From contig NZ_WKJG01000094.1 of the NCBI RefSeq assembly GCF_027853235.1, forward strand, positions 1 to 64,000: a stretch of 64,000 nucleotides of DNA, written 5' to 3'. Below the pieces are notes generated by a model. It was given only the letters and a program-made list of their open reading frames with translations, made no database searches and was not told where the DNA came from. The stretch comes from Aliibacillus thermotolerans. GTDB taxonomy: Bacteria; Bacillota; Bacilli; Bacillales; Marinococcaceae. Below, one piece after another: positions 19,546 through 29,079 of this stretch (positions within the stretch are counted from its first letter, which is position 1; every line of letters starts with the position of its first letter). The position numbers and the translations under genes are program-made.

Positions 19546-19705
19546 TGTGAACCTCCTTCATCTTGTTACTATCCTCTATGTTACCATAATATCCACCATT
19601 TTCTAATCAAACGACGATGATGAGATCTGTCTTTCTTTTCCTATGTTTTCCGGTTACGATAAGAAGGGAAAGGAAAAGATTTGAATTTTGAGGAGGAATA
19701 CAAAA

Positions 19706-20650
19706 ATGAAGCTAGTCACTTATGAATCCGTATCCGGCCGTCGAATTGGTTGCATCAAAGAGGATCACATTATCGATTTGAATGGTGCCTATCAAGCACT
19801 ATTAGAAAAAGAAAATCATCCTCGGGCGGAAGAAATGGCGAATGCTTACGTCCCAAAAGATATGCGCCAATTTTTACAAGGTGGAGAAGAAAGCATGGCG
19901 CATGCGAAAAAAGGGATGGATTACATATGGTCGCACAGAGATGAGGAAATAAAAGAAAAATATATCTTTCCGATAACAGCAACTAAGTTACAAGCACCGA
20001 TTCAAAACCCTGAAAAAATTATTTGTGTTGGGTTAAATTATCGCGATCATATTGAAGAAATGGGGAGAGAATTGCCGACACATCCGGTAATTTTTGCAAA
20101 ATACGCAAACACAATTATCGGTCCGGAAGATGAGATACCTTTACCCCATGTAACAAAACAACTGGATTATGAAGCGGAGTTAGCTTTTGTGATTGGACGG
20201 GTGGCGAAAAATGTACGAGAAGAAGACGCGTTAGATTATGTAGCGGGGTATACGATTGCAAATGACGTCAGTGCGAGAGATTTGCAAATGCGTACGATTG
20301 AGTTTTTACAAGGGAAGACGTTAGACGGTAGTTTGCCAATGGGACCATGGCTTGTGACGAAAGAAGAGATAGAAGACCCTCATTCGCTAGACATTAAATT
20401 ATCTGTCAATGGAGAAAAAAGACAACATTCTAATACGAAACAGCTTGTATTTAATGTCAATCATCTTGTATCGTTTTTATCAGAGATTATGACGCTTGTT
20501 CCAGGCGATATTATTTGTACTGGAACACCAGGAGGAGTGGGAGCAGCAAGAGAACCGCAACAGTTTCTACAAGGTGGAGATGTCGTCCGAATAGAGATTG
20601 AAAAAATCGGCACGCTGGAAAATCAAGTAAAAGAAATTGACCGTTGGTAA
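19706..20650 (+). CDS. Fumarylacetoacetate hydrolase family protein
   Basis: The 314-residue protein has the FAH fold: ICVGLNYRDHIEEMG, PVIFAKYANT, LDYEAELAFVIGR with metal-binding acids, and CTGTPGGVGAAREP. The family cleaves or isomerises 2-oxo acids such as acylpyruvates, or decarboxylates oxaloacetate. ATG at 19706 follows GAGGAGG at 6-7 bp and was chosen over an in-frame start 18 bases upstream. An isolated gene with a shared terminator downstream, so no pathway can be assigned. Confidence 0.88.
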   Translation: MKLVTYESVSGRRIGCIKEDHIIDLNGAYQALLEKENHPRAEEMANAYVPKDMRQFLQGGEESMAHAKKGMDYIWSHRDEEIKEKYIFPITATKLQAPIQNPEKIICVGLNYRDHIEEMGRELPTHPVIFAKYANTIIGPEDEIPLPHVTKQLDYEAELAFVIGRVAKNVREEDALDYVAGYTIANDVSARDLQMRTIEFLQGKTLDGSLPMGPWLVTKEEIEDPHSLDIKLSVNGEKRQHSNTKQLVFNVNHLVSFLSEIMTLVPGDIICTGTPGGVGAAREPQQFLQGGDVVRIEIEKIGTLENQVKEIDRW

Positions 20651-20661
20651 TGGGGGAAATG

Positions 20662-20700
20662 AAAAAACGTTCCTCTTCGAGAGAAGGTGGAACGTTTTTT
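20662..20700. terminator. Bidirectional terminator
   Basis: AAAAAACGTTCC (20662-20673) pairs perfectly with GGAACGTTTTTT (20689-20700), between two convergent genes. Confidence 0.88.
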
Positions 20701-20733
20701 AAAGAATTGTCCCAAACAGTAGAATGGGGACAT

Positions 20734-21963
20734 TCATTCAAACACGTATTTTTTTTCTGCTGCTTTCAGTCCAACGAATAGAATAATGAAAGAGTTGATA
20801 AAGAGCAAAATAATAAATATTGACCATGTTTGAAAGACGTCATATAAGTATCCCATAAAGATCGGTCCGATCGCTGCAAGCAAGTAACCAAGCGATTGGG
20901 CCATTCCGGACAACCGGGCGGCTTCTTGGACGGTGGCAGCCCGTAAGCTAAGCAACGTAAGGGAAAGGCTGATGGCGATTCCTTGAGAAATACCTAAGAA
21001 AAGCGTACAAATGACAATCACTGTGATGTTCGGATGAAGTAAAAGACCGGTAAAACCAATAAAATAAAATAAGCAGATAGTAATCACAATCGGTTTTTGA
21101 TTCGGTAATTTGTCTGCGATTAAAGGTGTCATGAAATTAAACGGAATGCCTATTAACTGAAGCCAAAATAACATCCAACCGGCAAGGGAAAGGTTCATTC
21201 CAAAATCATGAAGAACATCCGGAATCCAAGTGATGAGGCAATAAAAAGATAATGATTGCAGCCCCATAAATAACGTCACATACCATGCAATGGAAGATGT
21301 CCATAATGGTTTTTCAGACTTCGTTTGTTGGTTTATAGAAGTTGTTTTCTTACGACGAACATCTTTTTTTATTTGTGGCATCCAGATAAGTAACGCTGCG
21401 AAAGAGAGTATTGCCCAAATAGCTAACGCCCATTTCCAACCAAGACCAAATGTTTCAGAGAGCGGAATGCTCAATCCGGAGCCAAGGGAAGCAAAAACTC
21501 CCATTGATGCGGTATAAAGACTTGTCATGATACCTACTTTTTTTGGAAAACTATTTTTAATGACAGCCGGTAAAAGAACGTTACAAATGGCAATTCCAAC
21601 TCCGACAAGGGCGGTTCCAATAAAAATAAGAGCAATGATTCCAGTGGAACGGGTAAGGATACCGACGATCAACACAAAGAGTGCAACAAAAATTGTTACA
21701 TGATTGCCAAAGCGCAAGCCAAGCTTTGGAGCAAGTAAGGAAAATAAGGCAAAGGATAAGAGCGGAAGGGTCGTGAGTAACCCTGCCAAACTGTTGGTTA
21801 ATCCAGTATCTTCTCGGATGAACGGAATTAGGGGTCCAACCGATGTAATCCCTGGTCTTAAATTAAAAGCAACAAAAATAATTCCAACAATGAAAATATA
21901 CGTGGATAATTTTGTGATTTTTTCTTTTGAATCGGGAATAGAAGATTGTGGCATTGATTTCAC
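20734..21963 (-). CDS. MFS transporter, CynX/NimT type
   Basis: The 409-residue protein has about 12 hydrophobic segments and the major-facilitator wording of the cyanate/nitroimidazole (CynX/NimT) subfamily, notably FNLRPGITSVGPLIPFI near the N terminus and SLTLLSLRAATVQEAARLSG later. It is predicted to export or import a small anion or drug across the cytoplasmic membrane. GTG at 21963 has GAAAGG upstream; an ATG three codons later is a possible alternative. Substrate unknown. Confidence 0.85.
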   Translation of the reverse strand: MKSMPQSSIPDSKEKITKLSTYIFIVGIIFVAFNLRPGITSVGPLIPFIREDTGLTNSLAGLLTTLPLLSFALFSLLAPKLGLRFGNHVTIFVALFVLIVGILTRSTGIIALIFIGTALVGVGIAICNVLLPAVIKNSFPKKVGIMTSLYTASMGVFASLGSGLSIPLSETFGLGWKWALAIWAILSFAALLIWMPQIKKDVRRKKTTSINQQTKSEKPLWTSSIAWYVTLFMGLQSLSFYCLITWIPDVLHDFGMNLSLAGWMLFWLQLIGIPFNFMTPLIADKLPNQKPIVITICLFYFIGFTGLLLHPNITVIVICTLFLGISQGIAISLSLTLLSLRAATVQEAARLSGMAQSLGYLLAAIGPIFMGYLYDVFQTWSIFIILLFINSFIILFVGLKAAEKKYVFE

Positions 21964-22136
21964 CTAGAACCTTTCTCCAATATACGTCTAAAAAATGAAC
22001 GGTATTTACTATTATAACAATCTCTAGGAAAATTGCTAAAGAAAAAAATAACAAGAAATATAAGATAATTCTGAGGTTTTACAAGCGAAAAATATTTGTT
22101 TATAGTATTTGGGAACTATTTTGTATGGAGGGGGAG

Positions 22137-23813
22137 ATGATGATGTTAAAAGGGACAGTTTCTCTATGGAACTCGCTTTGGGTGTCGCATCGAGAAACGA
22201 AAAAATTTTTGCTCATGTCATTCGGAAAGACAGGAGACAATGGAAAAAGCAGATTTAACAATAGTAGCGCAGTAGGAAGTGGTATTGGCGGACCAGGAGA
22301 TCCAGTACCGGAAGATTCGGAAAACCGCAAAGCTTATACGCGTCCACAGCTCATCGGATTGTTTCTAGGTCCATTGCTTTTTGTACTTACGTTACTGTTT
22401 TTTCAGCCGGAAGGGTTATCTCCGGAAGGAAAAGCTGTTCTTGCTTCCACATTGTGGATTGCCACATGGTGGATAACGGAAGCAATTCCCATTCCAGCGA
22501 CCAGTCTATTACCTATTATACTACTTCCTATTACCGGGGCAGTAGAGGGCAATACGGTTGTTTCCTCTTATGGTAATGATATTATTTTCTTGTTTTTAGG
22601 TGGATTTTTTATTGCCTTGGCGATGGAAAAATGGGATCTTCATAAGCGGATGGCCCTGGCGATTATTTCATGGATCGGGACGAGCACACGTATGATTATC
22701 TTAGGGTTTATGTTTGCGACAGGCTTTTTGTCCATGTGGGTCTCCAACACAGCGGCCGTCATGATGATGGTTCCAATTGGACTTGCTATTGCTTTTCAAG
22801 TGCAAGAAACGTTACAAGGAGAACAAAAAGAGGAATTACCGAAATTTGAAAAGGCGCTTTTGTTTGGAATTGGTTACTCTGGGAGTATCGGAGGACTAGG
22901 AACACTTATTGGAACGCCACCGAATATTATTTTAGCGGGAACGGTGCAAGAATTATTTGGGGTGGAAATTTCTTTTGCAGGTTGGATGCTATTTGCAGTG
23001 CCACTCGTGCTTTTTTTATTGCTTTCCGTTTGGTTATATTTAACCCGCATTGCTTTTCCTATACAGTTTAAACATATTCCTGGTGGTCGGGAGATGATTC
23101 AACGGGAAAAGTCTTTACTTGGAATGATGTCTTATGAAGAAAAAGCCGTGATGACTGTTTTTGTTTTTACCGCGTTTATGTGGATTACGAGAACTTTTAT
23201 TTGGCAAGATATCGTTGGTGTCCCAGGAATTAGTGATGGAATGATTGCTATGATTGCGACATTATTGTTATTTCTTATTCCAGCGAAACAAAGTGATGCA
23301 ACGAAAATTTTAGAATGGAATGATTCTAAAGAAATTCCTTGGGGTATTTTATTACTATTTGGTGGGGGACTTGCCATTGCTTCCGGTTTTAGTGAAACAG
23401 GACTTTCTACATGGATTGGAGAACAGTTAACCGTGCTAGGGGAACTGCATTTTATCATTATCGTCTTAGCAGCAACCACTGTTGTTATTTTCTTAACAGA
23501 AATCACATCGAATACAGCCACAGGAACAATGATTCTTCCTGTTGTCGCTTCACTTGCGCTGGCACTCCAAATACATCCGTATGCGTTAATGGTTCCTGCT
23601 GCATTAGCCGCTTCTTGTGCATTTATGCTGCCAGTAGGAACACCACCTAACGCCATTATATTTGGTACAGAGAAATTGAAAATGATTGAAATGGTGAAGG
23701 TTGGCTTTTGGTTAAATATCTTTGCCGTTATACTGATTGTATTATTCGTGTATACTTATTTACCGATTGTATGGAATATTGATCTTTTAAATGTTCCAAG
23801 CTTTGCTCAGTAG
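22137..23813 (+). CDS. DASS-family sodium-coupled dicarboxylate/anion symporter
   Basis: This carrier of about 558 residues belongs to the divalent anion:Na+ symporter (DASS/SLC13) family. Both SNT-type substrate/sodium motifs are present (WVSNTAAVMMM and EITSNTATGTMILP), along with GTPPN loops (LIGTPPNIILAG and PVGTPPNAIIFG). Substrates in the family are C4-dicarboxylates, citrate or sulfate. GGAGGGGG overlaps an upstream ATG at 22125, so one of three consecutive ATGs at 22137-22145 is the likely start. It has a hydrophilic N-terminal extension of about 65 residues before the first membrane segment. Confidence 0.88.
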   Translation: MMMLKGTVSLWNSLWVSHRETKKFLLMSFGKTGDNGKSRFNNSSAVGSGIGGPGDPVPEDSENRKAYTRPQLIGLFLGPLLFVLTLLFFQPEGLSPEGKAVLASTLWIATWWITEAIPIPATSLLPIILLPITGAVEGNTVVSSYGNDIIFLFLGGFFIALAMEKWDLHKRMALAIISWIGTSTRMIILGFMFATGFLSMWVSNTAAVMMMVPIGLAIAFQVQETLQGEQKEELPKFEKALLFGIGYSGSIGGLGTLIGTPPNIILAGTVQELFGVEISFAGWMLFAVPLVLFLLLSVWLYLTRIAFPIQFKHIPGGREMIQREKSLLGMMSYEEKAVMTVFVFTAFMWITRTFIWQDIVGVPGISDGMIAMIATLLLFLIPAKQSDATKILEWNDSKEIPWGILLLFGGGLAIASGFSETGLSTWIGEQLTVLGELHFIIIVLAATTVVIFLTEITSNTATGTMILPVVASLALALQIHPYALMVPAALAASCAFMLPVGTPPNAIIFGTEKLKMIEMVKVGFWLNIFAVILIVLFVYTYLPIVWNIDLLNVPSFAQ

Positions 23814-23814
23814 G

Positions 23815-23850
23815 AAAAGGACGGTGAGAGTGATTTCTCACCGTCTTTTT
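23815..23850. terminator. Bidirectional terminator
   Basis: ACGGTGAGA (23821-23829) pairs with TCTCACCGT (23836-23844) with flanking A and T runs, between the convergent carrier gene and cobT. Confidence 0.85.
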
Positions 23851-23852
23851 GG

Positions 23853-24896
23853 TTAATGATAGTTTGCTAAGTCTTTAAATGTGGCCATTTCTTTCATCAT
23901 TGCTGTCGCAAATTGCAAGATGGGATAGGAAACCGCTGCACCGGTCCCTTCTCCTAGTCGCATTTCTAAGTCAATGAGCGGTTTTTTCCCTAGCACTTGA
24001 ACGGCAGCACTGTGTCCCGGTTCTTTTGAAAGATGTCCAATGATCATATAGTCTGTACATCTAGGTTGAATGTTTTTCGCGATAATTGCGGCGGCAGAAC
24101 TAATGAAACCATCGACGAGAATCGGAATGCGTTTATGAGCGGCAGAAAGCATCGCCCCGGCAATGGCTGCTAGTTCAAGGCCACCTACTTTACTTAAGAC
24201 GTCGATCGGATCACTTTTGTCCGGTTGTCGGCGTCGTAACGCTTCTTGAATAATGTTTGCTTTTTTGCGTACTTCCTCTTCTGACAATCCAGTGCCAATG
24301 CCTGTCACTTGTAGAGGGTTCGCACCACTATATAATGAGACAATCGCGCTGCTTGCCGTTGTATTACCAATTCCCATTTCCCCAAAAATGAGGCAGTTGA
24401 CATTGGAGGTTTTGATCATGTTTGTTGCTTCTTCATACCCGACTGCTAAGGCTTCCATTGCTTCTTCTTTTGTCATCGCATCTTGCACATAGAAGTTGTT
24501 CGTTCCGCGTTTGATGGCACGGTTCGTAATATTTTCTGCGTCTATTGTGTTTTTCATCCCGACGTCTACTAGTTGAAATTGTGCATTGATTTGTTTTGCA
24601 AAGACGTTGATTGCCGCGCCTTCATTTAAAAAGTTCATTGCCATTTGTGTCGTTAATTCTTGTGGGAAGGCAGAAACTCCTTCCGCTACAATACCGTGGT
24701 CTGCTGCAAACACGATAATACCAGGACGACTGACATCTGGGAAAAGTTTTCCCGTCATTGCCGCTAACTCACTAGCAATCGATTCCAAACGCCCAAGACT
24801 TCCAGGGGGCTTCGTTAATTGTTCTATATGTTCTTGTGCTTGTTTTCTTACATTTTCATCTAACGTTGGAATGCGAAAGTTGTTTGGAAAGGTCAT
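23853..24896 (-). CDS. cobT: Nicotinate-nucleotide-dimethylbenzimidazole phosphoribosyltransferase
   Basis: CobT activates dimethylbenzimidazole to alpha-ribazole phosphate for the lower loop of cobalamin. The TKPPGSLGRLE motif is at residues 28-38, and the catalytic glutamate is probably E316 in MRLGEGTGA. Length (347) is typical. AAAGGAG precedes the ATG. It is followed upstream on the same strand by a thioredoxin-like gene 12 bp away. No other lower-ligand gene is adjacent; the corrinoid uptake operon lies about 26 kb further on, which suits a salvage strategy. Confidence 0.93.
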   Translation of the reverse strand: MTFPNNFRIPTLDENVRKQAQEHIEQLTKPPGSLGRLESIASELAAMTGKLFPDVSRPGIIVFAADHGIVAEGVSAFPQELTTQMAMNFLNEGAAINVFAKQINAQFQLVDVGMKNTIDAENITNRAIKRGTNNFYVQDAMTKEEAMEALAVGYEEATNMIKTSNVNCLIFGEMGIGNTTASSAIVSLYSGANPLQVTGIGTGLSEEEVRKKANIIQEALRRRQPDKSDPIDVLSKVGGLELAAIAGAMLSAAHKRIPILVDGFISSAAAIIAKNIQPRCTDYMIIGHLSKEPGHSAAVQVLGKKPLIDLEMRLGEGTGAAVSYPILQFATAMMKEMATFKDLANYH

Positions 24897-24908
24897 GTTG
24901 TAACTCCT

Positions 24909-25490
24909 TTATTGTTGTTGAACGGCGGAAAGTAGTAAGTTGGTTATCTCATAGACAACTAGCTTTTGATAATCAGCGGTTTTGCCGTAACGCGAAAAAA
25001 TGCCTTCATACGCTTTTTTACGCTCTGCGTCAATTGCTGGATCGTCTGGCGCAAGGTTCTTTTGTTTGAATTCAATCATTGGTTGTTGAATAAATAGTGG
25101 ACGCGGTCCCCAATCAAATAAGACATCACCGGCGTCATTGGTAATGATCACTTTCGGAACGGAGCGGCCTCCCATCGTTAAAAAGAGGTCCATCAAATCT
25201 TCATGTTCTTCCATAATAAATACTTCCGTCGGAATATTCGCTTCTTTTAAAACTTCCCAAATCGGTCCGAGATTACGGTGAACGTCACCACACCATGTAC
25301 CAAGTAAAAGGGAAGCACGGAGATTCGTTTCTTCTTTTAATGGTGCCAACAATTCTTGATTGTGCATCTCCCAGTCAAATTGATTGTGCCACTTTTCAAA
25401 CTTTTGTCGTTCTTCCTCGGTCATTTTGTCAATAAATGCTTCGACAGAAATACCTTTTCCTAACTTTTCTTGAATATTATTTGCGTTCAT
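24909..25490 (-). CDS. Thioredoxin-fold family protein lacking CxxC
   Basis: The 193-residue protein has a thioredoxin-like fold suggested by LLLGTWCGDVHRNLGPI (active-site position) and a cis-proline segment RSVPKVIIT. The usual CxxC reads CGDV, leaving a single cysteine, so a classical dithiol mechanism is unlikely. It sits directly upstream of cobT and may be cotranscribed with it. AAAGGAG supports the ATG at 25490. Role unknown. Confidence 0.75.
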   Translation of the reverse strand: MNANNIQEKLGKGISVEAFIDKMTEEERQKFEKWHNQFDWEMHNQELLAPLKEETNLRASLLLGTWCGDVHRNLGPIWEVLKEANIPTEVFIMEEHEDLMDLFLTMGGRSVPKVIITNDAGDVLFDWGPRPLFIQQPMIEFKQKNLAPDDPAIDAERKKAYEGIFSRYGKTADYQKLVVYEITNLLLSAVQQQ

Positions 25491-25666
25491 ATTCCTTCAC
25501 TCCTTTCGATGAAATTATATCATATTCGTTTGCAAGCGAATCTTTGTCTAATTTTTGAGCAAAACATGAAGGAAACTTGACAAATGGCTTTTTTCTCTCT
25601 AACTTTTCACTTTCTTCACAAACCCTTCCTACGATAAAAGTAATAAAGAAAAAGGAGGAGTGGAGA

Positions 25667-27007
25667 ATGGACTATCCGGTCATAGAATTTTCGTTATTAG
25701 GAAATGGAATGGTCATTGGTCTCGTTGCATTTATTCATGTCCTTATTAGTCACGGGGTCGCTATTGGGGGAACGGCGATGATGGTGTCGCTCGAATATCG
25801 AGCCTATAAAACAAATAACAAACGTCTCGATCAATTCGCCCGGACATTAAGTAAATGGGTGTTAATTGTGACGACGACTGCGGGGGCGATAACAGGGGTC
25901 GGAATTTGGTTTACGACGATGGTCATCACGCCAGCATCCATCGGTTCTTTGTTGCGGATTTTCTTCTGGGCTTGGTTTGCCGAGTGGATTGTCTTCGTTA
26001 CGGAAGTATCTCTCTTACTACTTTATTATTACACGTGGGATAAATGGAAAGGTGCGAAAAAGAATATTCACTTGCGCGTTGGTTATGCTCTCGTAGGATT
26101 TTCTTGGCTGACTGCTGCTATTATCACTGGAGTCTTGGCAGCAAAATTAACTCCTGGTCTTTGGACAGAGACACTATCCTTTTGGAACGCGTTTTTTAAT
26201 CCAACGTACGTACCGTCACTCCTGTTCAGAACGTTCATTGCAATTTTACTTGCCGTATCGTTTATTTCGATTATTGTCAAAATGCGCGTCAAAGACAACG
26301 CACTACAACAAGAAGTATTTGGCGTGTTTGGCAAATGGATGGTAGTAACGATTCCGTCGTTACTCATTTTCGGAGTATGGTATTTATTTAAAATCCCTGA
26401 GCAAGCTTACGACCAAGTCATTTGGTCTACCGGAATGGAACCATTGGTCTTTACGACAATAAATATATTAGGACTTGCTGTATTAATCATCTATGCACTT
26501 TGGGCGATAAAATTGCCGAAGAAAGTACCGGTCATTTTAGTATTCATCGTCTGGGCAGCTTCCATTGGGTTTGTGGGAGAATTTGAGATGGTACGGGAGT
26601 CTGTCCGCAAACCATACGTCATCTATGATTATTTGTACGCAAACGGTATCCCTGCTAGCAAAGCAGAAGAGTTCAGTGAAGAAGGTTTTTTAGAGAACTG
26701 GACATTTGCTACTGTGGATGAAGTGACCGAAGAAACGAAATATGAAGCAGGACGAATTTTATATGAAGCCCAATGTTTAGCGTGTCACTCAATCGATGGT
26801 TGGCGAAGTAGACGAGCATTTGCAGATCGCGTAGCAGGTTGGGGAGAAGATAGTTTGGCAGATTACATTGAAACGATGCATATTTCCCGTCCATTTATGC
26901 CACCGTTTGTAGGAACTGAGGAAGAAAGAGAAGCATTGGCTCACTATATTACTTCAGAAGTAGATCAAGCAAATGGGGAAGTGGCGAAAGGAGGGGACGA
27001 GCAGTGA
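25667..27007 (+). CDS. CydA-like oxidase subunit with C-terminal cytochrome c domain
   Basis: The 446-residue membrane protein parallels CydA, the heme-bearing subunit of bd-type oxygen reductases: a TM1 with two histidines (H24, H29), TM segments ending in EVSLLLLYYYTWDKWKG like the CydA LESTFVGLFFFGW segment, and about eight helices. Unlike standard CydA it ends in a soluble domain with a c-type heme site, CLACH at 370-374, and a likely axial Met near M411 in RPFMPPF. AAAGGAGG precedes ATG 25667; the frame upstream is not used. No cydB is present; the partner gene overlaps by 4 bp. Likely a membrane electron-transfer or terminal oxidase complex. Confidence 0.7.
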   Translation: MDYPVIEFSLLGNGMVIGLVAFIHVLISHGVAIGGTAMMVSLEYRAYKTNNKRLDQFARTLSKWVLIVTTTAGAITGVGIWFTTMVITPASIGSLLRIFFWAWFAEWIVFVTEVSLLLLYYYTWDKWKGAKKNIHLRVGYALVGFSWLTAAIITGVLAAKLTPGLWTETLSFWNAFFNPTYVPSLLFRTFIAILLAVSFISIIVKMRVKDNALQQEVFGVFGKWMVVTIPSLLIFGVWYLFKIPEQAYDQVIWSTGMEPLVFTTINILGLAVLIIYALWAIKLPKKVPVILVFIVWAASIGFVGEFEMVRESVRKPYVIYDYLYANGIPASKAEEFSEEGFLENWTFATVDEVTEETKYEAGRILYEAQCLACHSIDGWRSRRAFADRVAGWGEDSLADYIETMHISRPFMPPFVGTEEEREALAHYITSEVDQANGEVAKGGDEQ

Positions 27008-28104
27008 TCTTTCAGTCCGTGCCGGTAGACTTAGAGTTAGCAATCCCAGGGAACTGGACGCTTTTAATGATTCTTCTTGTTGTCAGTTTTTTAATGCACA
27101 TCGTGTTTGCGAATTTAACGATTGCAGGCGCTTTTTATGCGGTATGGAATGAAATACGAGGGATGGTAAAAAACAATCCCGTGTACGATCAGTTAGCTTC
27201 TCAATCAGCGACGATGACGTCTATTTTTAAAAGTATTGCCGTCGTCCTTGGGGTGGCACCGTTACTATTAGTGAGTGTTCTATACACGCAATATATTTAC
27301 CCAGCAACGATTTTTATCGGTGAAGCGTGGCTCAATTTACTCTGGATACTAATTGTGGCATTTTTACTACTATACTTGTATAAGTTTTCGTGGAATCGTT
27401 TGAAAAACAAAGGGCTTCATTTGACCATCGGGTTAATAGGTACGATGATGTTACTCATCGTTCCGCTCATTTTCATCGTTGCGGTCGTATCGATGCTTTA
27501 TCCAGATAAATGGGCGGGCGCGGAAGGATTTTTCCATTCACTCTTTTATTACCCACAAATTTGGCAGCGGTACTTCCACTTTATTTTAGCGAGCTTTGCG
27601 GTTACTGGCTTAGTCATGTACTTTTGGAATAAGCGAAAATTAACACAACGGACGAAACTACATGCAGTGGACGGGAAAGATGAAGTTGCCGCCACAACAG
27701 AAAATGTGAAAGAAGACGTGAAAGTGTATGAAGCGGGGAAATCGTTCGGAATGCAAGCAGCATTTTGGACGACAGCGTTACAACTTGTCATCGGTCCGCT
27801 CGTACTATTTAGTCTCGACCGAGAAGTACGCCTCCTATATTTAGGAGATGACGTCTTTTTAACGAGTTTACTCAGTATTTCCACGTTGTTATCTGTCGTA
27901 TTAATTGGAATGCTCTTTATGTTAATGAAAACAGAAGCGAAAAAGTGGCTTCTTAGCTCCCTTACAACGTTAGTGCTCGTCATCGGGTTAATGGGTTGGA
28001 TGCGCCACGAAGTACGGGAGTCTTATATCGACCCGCATCGTGCTGAAAATCCACCGACAATAGAGCAACAACCAATTCAAATTGGAGATATGATGATTGA
28101 ATAA
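27004..28104 (+). CDS. Second CydA-like membrane subunit
   Basis: The 366-residue protein has about eight to nine membrane segments and weak but recognisable resemblance to the first half of CydA: a TM1 with histidine (FLMHIVFANLTIAGAFYAVW), SIAVVLGVAPLLLVSV and a LYLYKFSWNRLKNKG segment matching the CydA GWDRLGK region. It overlaps the preceding gene (GTGA), so translation is probably coupled. Together they resemble the CydA/CydA' type described for divergent bd-family enzymes that lack CydB. Which hemes it binds cannot be read from sequence alone. Confidence 0.6.
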   Translation: MIFQSVPVDLELAIPGNWTLLMILLVVSFLMHIVFANLTIAGAFYAVWNEIRGMVKNNPVYDQLASQSATMTSIFKSIAVVLGVAPLLLVSVLYTQYIYPATIFIGEAWLNLLWILIVAFLLLYLYKFSWNRLKNKGLHLTIGLIGTMMLLIVPLIFIVAVVSMLYPDKWAGAEGFFHSLFYYPQIWQRYFHFILASFAVTGLVMYFWNKRKLTQRTKLHAVDGKDEVAATTENVKEDVKVYEAGKSFGMQAAFWTTALQLVIGPLVLFSLDREVRLLYLGDDVFLTSLLSISTLLSVVLIGMLFMLMKTEAKKWLLSSLTTLVLVIGLMGWMRHEVRESYIDPHRAENPPTIEQQPIQIGDMMIE

Positions 28105-28142
28105 AAAAGTAGCCCACCATGAACGTGAGTATTCTAAAAAAC

Positions 28143-28190
28143 TTCCCACAGTGTCATCTTCTTCCAATATCGATGCTGTGGGAATTTTAC
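28143..28190 (+). terminator. Terminator of the CydA-like operon
   Basis: TTCCCACAG (28143-28151) pairs with CTGTGGGAA (28176-28184), followed by TTTTACTTTTG. Confidence 0.7.
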
Positions 28191-28465
28191 TTTTGTAGGA
28201 AATCGTTCAATACAACAAATTTAGAATGAAGTAATTTGACGTAGATTAGGAACGTATGATAGTGCGAATGAAAGGATAAAAGGCTCGATTCGGAGAAACA
28301 TCAATGGACCAAAACTTTTGCATGAATCATGCAAGATTATCATGAAGATGTATCACGAATAGGCCTATTCCAGCGATATTTCAGTTTCACTTTCATTGAC
28401 CACATTGTACAGAAAAGGATAAACTAATAGAGTGTATTGATATTAAGTAGAGGAGATGATAGGGA
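28191..28465. other. Intergenic region with a small palindrome
   Basis: No gene is supported. TTGCATGAATCATGCAA (about 28318-28334) is a near-perfect palindrome of unknown meaning. The promoter of the next gene probably lies near the end. Confidence 0.3.
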
Positions 28466-29035
28466 ATGTATGATGTGATCATTATTGGCGGTGGTCCTGC
28501 AGGTGCTTCAGCGGCTCTTTTTACTGCAAAAGCAGGCAAGAAAACCCTCGTTCTTGATAATGAAACGAGCATGACGAAAGCAGCGCTCGTTAAAAATCAT
28601 TACGGCACACCGGACGTAGAAGGCCCCGAGCTTCTCCGTATTGGAAAAGAACAAGCAGAATCTTTCGGGGCAGAATTTGTGAAACGGGAAGCAGAAGTCA
28701 TCGAAAAACTGGAAAATGGTCGCATTCAAGTGAAGACGAATGAAGGGGATGTGGAAGCAGAACACGTTATCGTGACAGTGGGGAACACGACAAAACTTGC
28801 AAAGGCTTCTCAGTTAAACACAAAACCCGGCACAGAACCTCGTATTAAAGAAATCATTGAAACTGATGAAGATGGAAGAACAAATATCGATGGCGTTTGG
28901 GCGGCAGGAACTGTTGCAGGAGTGAGCGTCCACACCATTATCACAGCGGGAGACGGTGCAAAAGTTGCGATTAATGTCTTATCTGAAATGAACGGAGAGC
29001 GCTATGTCGACCATGATATATTAAAGAAAAAGTAA
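28466..29035 (+). CDS. Short FAD-dependent oxidoreductase (thioredoxin-reductase-like)
   Basis: The 189-residue protein has the FAD-binding motif VIIIGGGPAGASAALFTAKAG and the C-terminal FAD segment DGVWAAGTVAG of thioredoxin-reductase relatives. It lacks the NADPH-binding insertion and the CxxC of true TrxB, which normally has about 310-330 residues. The short form is intact, with a good start (GGAGATG upstream) and no sign of truncation. It may need a partner protein for electron supply. It precedes the bdbD-bdbC pair by 44 bp, so a thiol-redox link is possible. Confidence 0.8.
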   Translation: MYDVIIIGGGPAGASAALFTAKAGKKTLVLDNETSMTKAALVKNHYGTPDVEGPELLRIGKEQAESFGAEFVKREAEVIEKLENGRIQVKTNEGDVEAEHVIVTVGNTTKLAKASQLNTKPGTEPRIKEIIETDEDGRTNIDGVWAAGTVAGVSVHTIITAGDGAKVAINVLSEMNGERYVDHDILKKK

Positions 29036-29079
29036 CAGAAAGGGGGTTTCCCCTTTCTGCCTAGTAAAGAGGTGAATGT

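Noticed and set aside
24909-25490. Calling the gene upstream of cobT a thioredoxin
   Set aside because: The fold is similar, but the second active-site cysteine is missing, so only a family-level name is justified.
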